DNA of 64,000 nucleotides from Lachnospiraceae bacterium 28-4 (GCA_000403275.2 KE159599.1:1039548-1103547); one strand, 5' to 3'; counted from the stretch's first letter, positions 21,134 to 30,064 are shown. A program made the numbers and translations. The notes: generated by a model from the letters alone, not told the origin.

Positions 21134-21397
21134 CTAGCTGACTTTTCCTTTTAATAAGTACTCCTCGATGTCCTTTACTGCCTGCTTCTCATCCTGCCCG
21201 TCCGCAATAACAGTAATTGTTTCGCCGCTGTCAAGTCCAAGGCTCATCATTCCCATAATGCTTTTCGCATTTACTTTTCTGCCTTCGGACTCAATGTACA
21301 CCGTGCATTCGTGCTTGCTGGCCACCTGAACCAGCACCGCGACCGGTCTTGCCTCCATTCCTGACGGCAGCTGCACCTGCATGCTCTTTTCAATCAT
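21134..21397 (-). CDS. HPr-like catabolite co-regulator with Glu at the His15 position (Crh-like)
   Basis: 87 residues from MIEKSMQVQLPSG, with AAAGGAGGAG upstream. The fold is HPr. The usual catalytic GIHARPA reads GMEARPVA, with codon GAG, so His15 is Glu and PEP-dependent phosphotransfer is not possible. The regulatory Ser46 site is intact (VNAKSIMGMMSLGLDSG). This is the pattern of Bacillus Crh (Gln there). It probably acts only as an HprK substrate and CcpA co-repressor. Its position after rapZ and whiA is conserved for Crh. HprK is encoded 4 kb upstream. Confidence 0.9.
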   Translation of the reverse strand: MIEKSMQVQLPSGMEARPVAVLVQVASKHECTVYIESEGRKVNAKSIMGMMSLGLDSGETITVIADGQDEKQAVKDIEEYLLKGKVS

Positions 21398-21413
21398 AAT
21401 AATACTCCTCCTT

Positions 21414-22355
21414 TTAATTTCTAAGCCTATCAGCGATTTCACTTAATTTCCTCAGTCTATGATTCATTCCCGACTTTCCAACTGTCGGACTTAAGATTTG
21501 TCCCAGCTCTTTTAATGTTGCATCCGGATATTCTAATCTTATTTCTGCCGTTTCTTTTAAGTTGTCTGGTAGATTTTGAAATCCATAATGTTCTCTTATG
21601 AGGAGGATATCCTCTATCTGTTTGGATGATGCATTTACTGTCTTGGTAATATTCGCCGTTTCGCAGTTTACTTTTCTGTTAATGGAGTTACGCACTTCTT
21701 TTACGATACGGTAATTCTCGAAGTTCATCAAAGAAATATGCGCCCCCATAATATTTAAAAGATCGACGATCCCTGCGCCTTCCTTTAAATATACTACATG
21801 ATATTTTTTTCTGATGACAATTTTAGCATCGACTCCAAAGCCCTGTATCAGTTCCTTTAACTGTTCCGCACTTTCCTGATGTGTACAGACAAATTCCAGG
21901 TGATAACTCTTCTCAGGATCGCTCATAGAACCTATACATAAAAAAGCACCTCTTAAAAAAGCTCTTTTGCAACAGGCATTCTTTATCAACAATGGATTAA
22001 CCTTTACGGCCTCTGTATTTTCTCCGCCATCCGGCCCTCTCATTTTAACCGCCTGAAGTATTTTATCCGCCTCGCCGCTGTCCTCCGTAATGGTAACATA
22101 TGTATGTCCTTTTCCTTCTTCACGGGGAAACTGCAAAGCATCTCCATCTATATTAAAGGTTTTTTTCAATAATGTAAAGCATTTTCTTAGAACTGTTTCA
22201 TTTTCTGTCTGAATACCAAGCCGTATCCCGGATTTTCCGCCCATTTCCACCCTTCCGAGGAAACAGATGACCGCGGACAGCTCTGCCAGCTGGCAATGTC
22301 GCGAAGAACTGACGTGTCCTGCCAACTCTTCCTTCACTTCGCTCGAAAAAGACAT
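21414..22355 (-). CDS. whiA: DNA-binding protein WhiA
   Basis: 313 residues from MSFSSEVKEELAGH. An upstream ATG at 22367 in the same frame is too close to its AAGGAG (one base) to be a clear start. It has an N-terminal LAGLIDADG-like pair of domains (18-200) and a C-terminal helix-turn-helix (TLKELGQIL...KSGMNHRLRKLSEIADRL). It is associated with chromosome segregation, cell division and, in actinomycetes, sporulation. It sits between rapZ and the Crh-like gene, the standard Firmicutes order. Confidence 0.93.
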   Translation of the reverse strand: MSFSSEVKEELAGHVSSSRHCQLAELSAVICFLGRVEMGGKSGIRLGIQTENETVLRKCFTLLKKTFNIDGDALQFPREEGKGHTYVTITEDSGEADKILQAVKMRGPDGGENTEAVKVNPLLIKNACCKRAFLRGAFLCIGSMSDPEKSYHLEFVCTHQESAEQLKELIQGFGVDAKIVIRKKYHVVYLKEGAGIVDLLNIMGAHISLMNFENYRIVKEVRNSINRKVNCETANITKTVNASSKQIEDILLIREHYGFQNLPDNLKETAEIRLEYPDATLKELGQILSPTVGKSGMNHRLRKLSEIADRLRN

Positions 22356-22400
22356 ATTTCCGACCATACTCCTTTCAAAGGCACCCCCTGGCTCACCGTC

Positions 22401-23264
22401 TTACAGCCCCTGTTTCACATCTCTGTGGTAAAGCTTAAGGCCGTAATTCCCTTTATCTTTCATACGCTTGTACAATTCGTTTGCCAGAGTCACGCTTCTA
22501 TGTTTTCCGCCCGTACATCCAATTCCGATCACAAGCTGGTATTTTCCTTCTTTTACATAATTCGGTATCAGAAAATGTATCATTTCTTCCAGTTTCTTCA
22601 TAAATTCCTCCGATTCCGGAAAGCCCATCACATAATCCTGTACCGCCTTATCATTTCCTGTCTGCAATTTCAATTCATCGATATAATAAGGATTGGGAAG
22701 AAAACGCACATCGAATACAAGATCCGCATCCGCCGGAATGCCGTTTTTAAAACCGAAAGAAAGGATCGTCACCATAAGACTGTTATATTCTTCATTCCTG
22801 ACAAATATTCTGTCAATCTCTTCTTTCAGTTCCCTCGTCAGAAGATTAGACGTATCGATGACATAATCCGCATCCTCTTTTATCGACTTGAGTATTTCCC
22901 TTTCTTTTCGTATGCCATCCTCTACTCTTCCCTCCGGGGAGAGCGGATGGAGCCTCCTGCTTTCTTTATAGCGCTTCATAAGAACATGCTGGGAAGCATC
23001 CATAAAAAGTATTTCATATTTATAACCGCTTTTTTTCAAATTGTCCAATACACGGCACGCTTCTTCAAAGGGCTGGTCCGCACGGACGTCAAGCCCCAAC
23101 GCTACCTTATTGATTTCCGAACTGGAAGTCACAATCAATTCCACAAATTTTTCAATCAACGGTACCGGCAAATTGTCTACGCAGTAAAATCCTACATCTT
23201 CCAGCAGTTTTATCGCCGTCAGCTTTCCTGCGCCGCTCATTCCGGTTACGATTACAAATCTCAT
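22401..23264 (-). CDS. rapZ: RapZ/YvcJ nucleotide-binding protein with altered Walker A
   Basis: 287 residues. The N-terminal P-loop reads GMSGAGKLTAIKLLEDVGF, where the family has GAGKS. The codon CTG gives Leu in place of the Mg-coordinating Ser. The C-terminal domain has IGCTGGKHRSVTLANELYKRM, intact. In other bacteria RapZ binds RNA and controls glucosamine-6-phosphate synthesis. The Gram-positive YvcJ hydrolyses nucleotides. It lies between murB and whiA in the usual order. The start has GGAGG about 15 bases upstream and GAGAG closer. Confidence 0.93.
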   Translation of the reverse strand: MRFVIVTGMSGAGKLTAIKLLEDVGFYCVDNLPVPLIEKFVELIVTSSSEINKVALGLDVRADQPFEEACRVLDNLKKSGYKYEILFMDASQHVLMKRYKESRRLHPLSPEGRVEDGIRKEREILKSIKEDADYVIDTSNLLTRELKEEIDRIFVRNEEYNSLMVTILSFGFKNGIPADADLVFDVRFLPNPYYIDELKLQTGNDKAVQDYVMGFPESEEFMKKLEEMIHFLIPNYVKEGKYQLVIGIGCTGGKHRSVTLANELYKRMKDKGNYGLKLYHRDVKQGL

Positions 23265-23342
23265 ATGCTCTCTGTTTTTCCTCCGTATCCGTCAGGCTCA
23301 TCCCTCATTTCGCCTTCCAATGCCTTCCGGCCGGCATGAACC

Positions 23343-24254
23343 TTAAAAATCACCCAGATAAATGATCTCCCTTTCCAGCGTCACTCCAAACTTTGCCTTT
23401 ACGCAATGCTGTACTTCCTCGATCACCTCTCTGATATCCTCTGCAGTGGCATTTCCCGTATTGACAATAAAGCCGCAATGCTTTTCCGAAACCTTAGCGC
23501 CGCCTATGCCAAATCCGCGCAGCCCTGCATCCATAATTAATTTTCCCGCAAAATATCCTTCCGGGCGCTTAAAAGTACTTCCGGCGCTGGCATATTCCAA
23601 CGGCTGCTTTTCCCTTCTTTGCTTTGCCAGTTCGTCCATCCTGCCGCCGATCTCGTCCTTGTTTCCTTTGTTCAGGGCAAGAACGGTATCCAGCACGATA
23701 AACGGGCGGCTTTTTACCACACTGGTACGGTATCCAAATTCCATCGTATCGTTATCCAGAACTAGAATTTCCCCTTCCATGTTCATTACTTCCACGGATT
23801 CTACAATCTGCTTCATTTCTCCGCCATATGCCCCGGCATTCATGACGATAGCGCCGCCCATTGTCCCCGGAATACCGGAAGCAAATTCCATGCCGCTCAG
23901 CCCATGGTCACGGGCCTTTGCCGCCGCCCTTGCGAGAAGCGTTCCGGCAGAAACCTTCATCCGCTCTCCTTCCACCGTTATGCCGTCTTTGCCGTCCTCC
24001 AGCTTTACTACGATGCCGGAATATCCCTTATCGCCGACCAGAAGGTTGCTGCCGTTCCCAATAATAAAATATTTCTGCCCTGTGATGTGCAGATAAGGCA
24101 CCAATTTTTTTAATTGCTCTTTATCATCGACCCTGATCAGGCATTTTGCCGCTCCGCCTACCCGGAAAGTCGTATGTTTGCTCATTGGCTCGTTAAATAA
24201 TATATTTTCCTTAGGTACTATCTTTTCAATATAATCAAAAATGGATACGCTCAC
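23343..24254 (-). CDS. murB: UDP-N-acetylenolpyruvoylglucosamine reductase
   Basis: 303 residues, starting with GTG. The FAD-binding domain has YFIIGNGSNLLVGDKGYSG and GIPGTMGGAIVMNAGAYGGEM. The catalytic Ser is in ASAGSTFKRPEGYFAG and the C-terminal Glu in TLEREIIYLGDF. It is the second committed step of peptidoglycan precursor synthesis, using NADPH. It is upstream of rapZ on the same strand. The ribosome site is weak. Confidence 0.95.
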   Translation of the reverse strand: MSVSIFDYIEKIVPKENILFNEPMSKHTTFRVGGAAKCLIRVDDKEQLKKLVPYLHITGQKYFIIGNGSNLLVGDKGYSGIVVKLEDGKDGITVEGERMKVSAGTLLARAAAKARDHGLSGMEFASGIPGTMGGAIVMNAGAYGGEMKQIVESVEVMNMEGEILVLDNDTMEFGYRTSVVKSRPFIVLDTVLALNKGNKDEIGGRMDELAKQRREKQPLEYASAGSTFKRPEGYFAGKLIMDAGLRGFGIGGAKVSEKHCGFIVNTGNATAEDIREVIEEVQHCVKAKFGVTLEREIIYLGDF

Positions 24255-24302
24255 CTTAGATTCCCGCCTGTTTTTTATTATGGTATGTAAATGGGTGACA
24301 AC

Positions 24303-25250
24303 TTATTCCAATACCAGTCTGGCCGCCCCGTAAATACCCGCGTCATTCCCCAAAGTGGCCAGCGCAAACTTCACATCGCTGCTGCCCCTGAATACCGTCT
24401 TATAAAAATAAGGGCTGATATATTCAAATAAAATTTTTCCTGCCTTGGACACGCCGCCTCCGATTACAATAACTTCCGGGTTAATAATGCTGGCTACGAC
24501 TCCCAGCCCTTTGCCCAGATATTCGCCGAACTGCTCTGCGATCTTAACCGCCAGATCGTCCCCATCCTTAACCGCGTCGAATACTTTTTTTGCGGACAGT
24601 TTTTCTTCCGGTACGTTTCTTAAAACGCTGGGATCTTCACAGGAGCGGAGCGCCCTCCTTGCCAGTCTTACGACTCCCGTTGCGGAAGCATATTCCTCCA
24701 GGCAGCCTGTGTTCCCGCAGCCGCAGCGTTCCGTTTCATTGTCCTCCACATGCATATGCCCGATTTCTCCGCCCGCGCCCACCGCGCCGGTAAGGATCTC
24801 GCCATTTACAATAATTCCTCCGCCCACGCCGGTTCCAAGCGTAACGGCTATCAGATTCTTACATCCCTGGCCGCCGCCCTTCCACATCTCGCCAAGAGCC
24901 GCCACATTTGCGTCATTTCCGGCTTTTACAGGAAGGTCCAGAAGTTCTGCCAGCGTATCCCGGATGCTGAAAGTACCCCAGCCCAGATTTACCGCGCCAT
25001 ATACCGTTCCTTCTCCGTCAATGGGGCCGGGAGCGCCCAGCCCTACTCCGACCACATCTTTTTTCAGCATATCCTTTTCTTCCATCTTTGCTTTGATGCT
25101 TTCCGCCGTATCCGCAAGGATCAGTTCTCCTCCGTTTTCCTTTCTGGTAGGAATCTCCCATTTATCCAGTAAATTTCCTTCTATATCAAAAAGCCCTAAT
25201 TTCACCGTAGTTCCGCCTACATCCACTCCAAATACATATTTACCCATCAT
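24303..25250 (-). CDS. glkA: ROK-family glucokinase
   Basis: 315 residues. The ATP-binding start is YVFGVDVGGTTVKLGLFD. The catalytic base region is AGNDANVAALGEMWKGGG. The ROK zinc site reads CGCGNTGCLEEYAS. Two ATGs in tandem (25245-25250) follow GGGAGAA, so either is possible. It phosphorylates free glucose released by the beta-glucosidases or imported. It lies downstream of hprK (27-base gap), a common clostridial arrangement linking sugar phosphorylation to catabolite control. Confidence 0.94.
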   Translation of the reverse strand: MMGKYVFGVDVGGTTVKLGLFDIEGNLLDKWEIPTRKENGGELILADTAESIKAKMEEKDMLKKDVVGVGLGAPGPIDGEGTVYGAVNLGWGTFSIRDTLAELLDLPVKAGNDANVAALGEMWKGGGQGCKNLIAVTLGTGVGGGIIVNGEILTGAVGAGGEIGHMHVEDNETERCGCGNTGCLEEYASATGVVRLARRALRSCEDPSVLRNVPEEKLSAKKVFDAVKDGDDLAVKIAEQFGEYLGKGLGVVASIINPEVIVIGGGVSKAGKILFEYISPYFYKTVFRGSSDVKFALATLGNDAGIYGAARLVLE

Positions 25251-25276
25251 TTCTCCCTGCCTTTCTCTCCGACTCC

Positions 25277-26215
25277 TTAATCTTCCTCATCCCTGCGCCT
25301 TGCCAGCGAATTCTGCACACGGGTGTACAGTTCCTGCGCCGCGTTATATCCCATCTTCTTCTGGCGGTGGTTGACCGCCGCGGACTCACATATGATCGCA
25401 AGATTACGTCCCGGACGAATCGGGATATTGTGGCATACGATCTTATTGCCCAAATACTCCGTATACTCTTCTTCCAGGCCAAGCCTGTCATATTCCTTAT
25501 CTTTATCCCAGTCCTCCAGGCGGATGACAAGGTCGATATTCTGTGTATCCTTTACGCTGGATACACCGAACAATGTCTTTACATCCACAATGCCAATGCC
25601 CCGCAGCTCGATAAAATGCTTCGTAATATCCGGCGCAGTACCGATCAGCGTATCATCGCTTACTTTTCTAATTTCCACCACATCATCCGTCACGAGGCGG
25701 TGGCCTCTCTTAATCAACTCCAGAGCCGCTTCCGATTTACCGATACCGCTCTCACCCGTAATCAGAACACCTTCGCCGTATACATCCACCAAAACTCCAT
25801 GAACGGAAATGCACGGAGCGAGTTTTACGTTCAGCCAGCGGATAATCTCTGCCGTAAATGCGGAAGTCGCTTTTTTCGTCATAAGCAGCGGTACTTCATT
25901 GGCTATAGCCATCTCCAGGAACAAAGGATCCGGCTGCAGCTCACGGCAGAATACGATGCCCGGAATATCACAGGAAAGTAGTTTCGTATAAATCTCCTTT
26001 TTTCTTGCCTCCGGCAGACCCAGCATATAAGTATATTCCACAAAACCAATGATCTGCATACGAGTCGCCTCAAAATGTTCGAAATACCCCGCCATTTGCA
26101 ACGCGGGCCTGTTGATATCCGGCTGGGTAATTTTCACCTTAGTAATATCCAGCTCCGGTGTCAAATTCTCCAGCTTCATTTTTGCGATAATGTCCTTCAA
26201 ACTTACGCTAGCCAT
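25277..26215 (-). CDS. hprK: HPr kinase/phosphorylase
   Basis: 312 residues. The P-loop GESGIGKSEAALELIKRGH (about 154-172) and the HprK signature IELRGIGIVDV...LFG are intact, as is VHGVLVDVYGEGVLI. It phosphorylates Ser46 of HPr and of the Crh-like protein when glycolytic intermediates are abundant, and reverses this in starvation. AAAGGAGAAGGTTT precedes the ATG. Its likely substrate with Glu at position 15 is encoded 4 kb downstream on the same strand. Confidence 0.95.
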   Translation of the reverse strand: MASVSLKDIIAKMKLENLTPELDITKVKITQPDINRPALQMAGYFEHFEATRMQIIGFVEYTYMLGLPEARKKEIYTKLLSCDIPGIVFCRELQPDPLFLEMAIANEVPLLMTKKATSAFTAEIIRWLNVKLAPCISVHGVLVDVYGEGVLITGESGIGKSEAALELIKRGHRLVTDDVVEIRKVSDDTLIGTAPDITKHFIELRGIGIVDVKTLFGVSSVKDTQNIDLVIRLEDWDKDKEYDRLGLEEEYTEYLGNKIVCHNIPIRPGRNLAIICESAAVNHRQKKMGYNAAQELYTRVQNSLARRRDEED

Positions 26216-26325
26216 AAACCTTCTCCTTTTCCTTTATTATAAATTTTTTCTTTTATTTCACGGTGTTCTCTGAATATAAATTTTACCATAGAAAGATGGG
26301 AATGGCAATAAAAGCGAAGGGGGAC

Positions 26326-26663
26326 GGAACCAATTTTTATGAGCGCCCTGTCGGACCAAGGCAAACGAGTCTGGGGGCTGGGAAGAGGGCCGGTGTGGGA
26401 GCGGTTTTCTGCCGGAGCTTCCAATCAGATTTCACTAATGAAATGGGCATATGGTGTTCACCCGGACGAGTCGGAAGCAACGGCATCCATGCCTATGCTT
26501 CCTGGCCCGCCATCCTTGGCGGGCTTACTCTGGTTATTGACCATTTCATAAGTGAAATAACTGATTGTACGCAACGGCAGAAAACCGCTCCCACACCGAC
26601 CCTCTTCCCAGCCCCCAGACTCGTTTGCCTTGGTCCGACAGGGCGCTCATAAAAATTGGTTCC
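26326..26663. repeat. 338-base giant inverted repeat (89-base arms, one mismatch)
   Basis: 26326-26414 and 26575-26663 are inverse copies with one difference (C in the left arm at 26390, where the right arm calls for T). The repeat continues inward with weaker pairing: CAATCAG...TTTCACT-ATGAAATGG near 26422-26445 against 26541-26567. The core holds two small hairpins, GGCATCCATGCC and GCCCGCCATCCTTGGCGGGC. It is GC-richer than the flanks and contains no believable gene. It lies between the end of the ECF transporter operon and the start of hprK. It could be a structured RNA, a MITE-like element or a barrier to transcription. Confidence 0.92.
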
Positions 26664-26686
26664 TTTGTGTCTAGTCTATATCCAAC

Positions 26687-27520
26687 TTACAAAAACGGAT
26701 TATAGTAGCGGCTGCCGTCCCGGAAAGTGATGAGAAGATCCAGTGCGATAATGGCTACGGCAAGGCCCATGGCAATCCAGTCTTTTTTCTGGAATTTCCG
26801 CTGGACATACCATGTCCGTTTGTTTTTTTTGCCGAAGCCTCTCAGTTCCATTGCATTGCTGACGGTTTCAATCCGGTTCAGACTGGATAGAACCAGCGGG
26901 AGAAGGATGGCTGCGGAGTTTTTGATCCTCGTCCAGAATTTGTCTTTACCGGAAAGCTCTATCCCCCTGGCCTGCTGGGCCTGGCTGATATTGGTGAAAT
27001 CCCTTTGCACGTCGGGGATATAACGCAGCGCAAGGCTGACCGAATAGCCAATGCGGTAGCTGACGCCGATACTTGCCAGGCTTGCTGCAAACTCACTTGG
27101 GTCGGTACAGGCGATGAACAGCAGGGCTACCGGCACTACGCATACTACCTTCATCGTCATATTAAAATGATAAAAAAGCTGCTCCAGCGTAACCGTATAA
27201 GGACCTGCAACCGTCAGCAGGACTGTGCGGCTCCTATACAGGCCGACACCGTATTCCGGCGAAAATAAATAGACAAACAAATTATTCATCAGAAGAAAAA
27301 CGGCTGCCAGTCCCAGAACGAAACGCACTTCCCGGAAACGCACTTTGCTGATCTTGAAAATGACAAAGCTTCCTGCCAGCATGCAGAGCAGCACCCTGGT
27401 ATCATATGTCACCATTGCCGCCACGCTCCATAGAAGGAAAAATACAAGCTTCGTCGTCCCGGTCAGTTCATGCACGAGGCTTTTTCTCCTGATATAACTC
27501 ATAATCGCAACTTTTGCCAT
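26687..27520 (-). CDS. ecfT: ECF transporter T component (EcfT)
   Basis: 277 residues from MAKVAIMSYIRRKS, with GAAGGAGGCGCGCTGAC upstream. It lies two bases after the ATPase stop. It has five to six membrane segments and the two coupling Ala-Arg-Gly-type motifs (QQARGIEL and AMELRGFGKKNKRTW) that contact the ATPases. It forms the energy-coupling module with the fused ATPase and the S component at 29371. Confidence 0.93.
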   Translation of the reverse strand: MAKVAIMSYIRRKSLVHELTGTTKLVFFLLWSVAAMVTYDTRVLLCMLAGSFVIFKISKVRFREVRFVLGLAAVFLLMNNLFVYLFSPEYGVGLYRSRTVLLTVAGPYTVTLEQLFYHFNMTMKVVCVVPVALLFIACTDPSEFAASLASIGVSYRIGYSVSLALRYIPDVQRDFTNISQAQQARGIELSGKDKFWTRIKNSAAILLPLVLSSLNRIETVSNAMELRGFGKKNKRTWYVQRKFQKKDWIAMGLAVAIIALDLLITFRDGSRYYNPFL

Positions 27521-27521
27521 G

Positions 27522-29231
27522 TCAGCGCGCCTCCTTCCGTTCATATCCGATAAACCGCTCCGTAAATGCCTGTGGATCTTCCACTCCGCAGGAAACGCTT
27601 AAAGTATACAGGCTCGTTTCCTTCAGATTCGCTTTTTCCACCAGGGAAGGGCTGTTCAGCACATGCGCCGCACTGGTATCCGCCAGCAGTTTCCCTTCGG
27701 AAAAAACAATGGCTCTCGGCGTATACTCCAGCATCAGATGCATATCGTGCGTCACCATCAATATTGTATAACCCTGGCGATTCAATTCCACCAGGAACTC
27801 CATGATTTCCGTATAATGAAAATAGTCCTGCCCCGCCGTAGGTTCGTCCAGAATCAGTATCTGAGGACGGCATACGAGAATGCTGGCGATCGTCACACGT
27901 TTTTTCTGTCCATAAGAGAGTGCGGATACCGGCCATTTTCGGAAGGGATACAAGCCGCAGATCTTCAACGTTTCCTCCACGCGTTCCTTTCGTTCCTCCT
28001 CTGTCATTCCCATCTTTAGCAATGCCAGTTCCACTTCATCCCATATCATCGGCTTGGATATCATCTGGTTGGGGTTCTGCATTACGTAACCGATTTTTTC
28101 CGCCCTCTCCCTGATCGTATCATTCAGCAGATCCCTCCCCTCCAGGAGAATCCGTCCCGATACGGGAAGTTCAAAACCGCAGATCAGCTTGGCCAGCGTA
28201 CTTTTTCCCGCGCCGTTCCGCCCCACAATGCTTATCATTTCTCCCTTATATATCGTAAAATCAATATCTTCCAGAGTATTTTTCCCTTGCTGGTAACCAA
28301 AGGTCAAATGTTCCACCTGCAGCAGCGGTTCTGCTTTCCCGGACTGCATCTTCCCCTCTTTCCCGCTTTGATACCAGGTTCTTACCATCCCTTTCTGCTC
28401 GTCCGTCAGTTTCAGGCTGTCCACATGGGCAGGGCTCATCTCAGGAGTCACCGTTACCCCTGCATATTTCAGCGCGGTCAGATACAGCGGTTCCCGGATG
28501 CCATGCTCTGTCAGCAAAGCGGAACATAACAGCTCTTCCGGCCTCTGATCCGCTACAATTCTTCCCTCATGCATAAGGACGATGCGATCCACGCTCCGCC
28601 AAAGCACGTCTTCCAGTCGATGTTCAATAATAATCACTGCCGCTTTTGTCCGTTCCTGTACTTTTTCGATCAGTTCAATCGTATTTTTCCCGGCCGCAGG
28701 ATCCAGATTCGCCAAAGGCTCATCGAACAAAAGAACCTTTACTTCGTCTACCATAACGCCCGCCAGGCTGACCCTCTGTTTCTGTCCGCCGGAAAGCTCA
28801 TGGGGTGCATGCTGTAAATGATGATCGATGTCCACCAGCCGGGATACTTCGTCCACCGTCAGTTTCATCTGTTCCTGGTCAACGCATTCATTTTCCAAAG
28901 CAAATGCGATATCTTCCCCGACCGTCAATCCGATAAACTGCCCGTCCGTATCCTGAAGCACCGTGCCCACCGAACGGCTCATCTCAAAAATGCTGCTCTC
29001 TTTCACTTCTTTTCCGTCCACAAGCAGTTTTCCCGTACTCTGCCCCGGATAAGCAAAGGGAATCAATCCATTTATGCAGCTTGCAACCGTGCTTTTGCCG
29101 CTGCCGGAAGAACCCGCCACCAGCACCCTTTCTCCCGGATAAATATCGAGATTGATCTCATATAGGGTTGGTTCCGCCTGTGCCGTATATTGAAATCCAA
29201 AATTCTGAAACGAAATAATGGGTGAACTCAT
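27522..29231 (-). CDS. ECF transporter ATPase with two fused ABC domains
   Basis: 569 residues from MSSPIISFQNFGFQYT. The start has AAAAGGAGTAAACCC upstream, and 41 upstream codons are rejected. NBD1: Walker A GSSGSGKST, signature LSGGQKQR, Walker B VLLFDEPLANLDP. NBD2: Walker A GRNGAGKST, signature LSYGQKKR, Walker B ILILDEPTAGQD. Most ECF systems encode two separate ATPases; here they are one protein (as in YkoD). It powers uptake of the vitamin or other small substrate captured by the S component. Confidence 0.94.
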   Translation of the reverse strand: MSSPIISFQNFGFQYTAQAEPTLYEINLDIYPGERVLVAGSSGSGKSTVASCINGLIPFAYPGQSTGKLLVDGKEVKESSIFEMSRSVGTVLQDTDGQFIGLTVGEDIAFALENECVDQEQMKLTVDEVSRLVDIDHHLQHAPHELSGGQKQRVSLAGVMVDEVKVLLFDEPLANLDPAAGKNTIELIEKVQERTKAAVIIIEHRLEDVLWRSVDRIVLMHEGRIVADQRPEELLCSALLTEHGIREPLYLTALKYAGVTVTPEMSPAHVDSLKLTDEQKGMVRTWYQSGKEGKMQSGKAEPLLQVEHLTFGYQQGKNTLEDIDFTIYKGEMISIVGRNGAGKSTLAKLICGFELPVSGRILLEGRDLLNDTIRERAEKIGYVMQNPNQMISKPMIWDEVELALLKMGMTEEERKERVEETLKICGLYPFRKWPVSALSYGQKKRVTIASILVCRPQILILDEPTAGQDYFHYTEIMEFLVELNRQGYTILMVTHDMHLMLEYTPRAIVFSEGKLLADTSAAHVLNSPSLVEKANLKETSLYTLSVSCGVEDPQAFTERFIGYERKEAR

Positions 29232-29370
29232 GGGTTTACTCCTTTTATCTATTGTCTGTACCGCCATCGGCGGAATAATATACATAACAAAAAGGTAAAA
29301 GCTGTCGCCCGGACAGCAACAGCTTATACTCTTCCTCTTCGTACATAACGGCAACTGCCATTATTTCATT

Positions 29371-29910
29371 TTATTCCTTGTTCAATGAACCTTTCTTTAC
29401 CAATGTCTTAGAATACGCGATCAAAAGCAGCGTACCCACAACGCCGGTAGTGAGCATATTGCTGATGCCCGCAACCAGACCCTGCATAAACAGCTTTTCC
29501 AAAGGTTCCGCATAAATCAGGATATCCAGGCACGGAGCGATAAAGCCCCAGGAAACCAAATGGGCAATCACCTGAGCCACATTAAACCGAATCAGCTTTT
29601 TGCCGTCCAATCCTTCGGACATATCCAGTTTCATTGTAATAATACCAATAATCAGGCCTGCCATCCCGGAAGCAATGATCCAGCTCCACCATGGGCCATA
29701 ATTCGTCGCATCGATGAGCGTATGGCCGACCAGCCCGATCAAAAGCCCCGCTATCGGGCCAAACAGCATTGCAAACACTGCCTGAACCGCATACTGCAAA
29801 CTGATATATGTATTAGGAACAGGCGTGGGAATAGAAATTTTTCCCAAAACAAAAAATAACGCCGCGCCGATGCCAATGGCAACTACACTTTTTACAGATA
29901 GTTTTTTCAT
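29371..29910 (-). CDS. ECF transporter S component, UPF0397 family
   Basis: 179 residues with about five membrane segments. Conserved UPF0397 features: MKKLSVKSVVAIGIGAALFF, IPTPVPNTYISLQYA, GPIAGLLIGLVGHTLID, GPWWSWIIASG. This family partners fused-ATPase ECF modules; its substrate is not established. It is the first gene of the operon S-AA-T. Between it and the ATPase gene is a small hairpin (AAGCTGT...ACAGCTT, 29299-29325). No riboswitch was recognised in its leader. Confidence 0.9.
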   Translation of the reverse strand: MKKLSVKSVVAIGIGAALFFVLGKISIPTPVPNTYISLQYAVQAVFAMLFGPIAGLLIGLVGHTLIDATNYGPWWSWIIASGMAGLIIGIITMKLDMSEGLDGKKLIRFNVAQVIAHLVSWGFIAPCLDILIYAEPLEKLFMQGLVAGISNMLTTGVVGTLLLIAYSKTLVKKGSLNKE

Positions 29911-29957
29911 TTCTCACTCACTCCATTTCTTTATAGAATATTTATCTACACAAAAAC

Positions 29958-29986
29958 ATTATAGTGGGAATGTCAAACCGTGTCAA
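29958..29986 (-). promoter_or_regulatory. Consensus promoter of the ECF operon
   Basis: On the minus strand TTGACA (29981-29986), 17 bases, TATAAT (29958-29963): a perfect sigma-A consensus 50 bases before the S-component ATG. A second TTGACA overlaps the spacer. Confidence 0.9.
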
Positions 29987-30064
29987 TATACACACAATGA
30001 TTTCCGTGCAATGATAGCATCATTGATATGCGTCATTTTAACGCCGCTTTAAAAGGCAGTTCTC

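Noticed and set aside
22296-23339. 347-residue plus-strand open frame opposite rapZ
   Set aside because: It is the antisense shadow of rapZ, His/Phe/Ile-rich, with no motif and no ribosome site.
24445-25374. 309-residue plus-strand open frame opposite glucokinase
   Set aside because: Ser/Pro-rich antisense shadow of a strongly supported gene.
26263-26652. 129-residue plus-strand open frame across the giant inverted repeat
   Set aside because: It is created by the palindrome itself (its two ends encode near-mirror sequence), has no ribosome site and no family resemblance.
29911-30060. Riboswitch in front of the ECF operon
   Set aside because: The promoter is only about 50 bases from the start codon, leaving no room for a known vitamin riboswitch.
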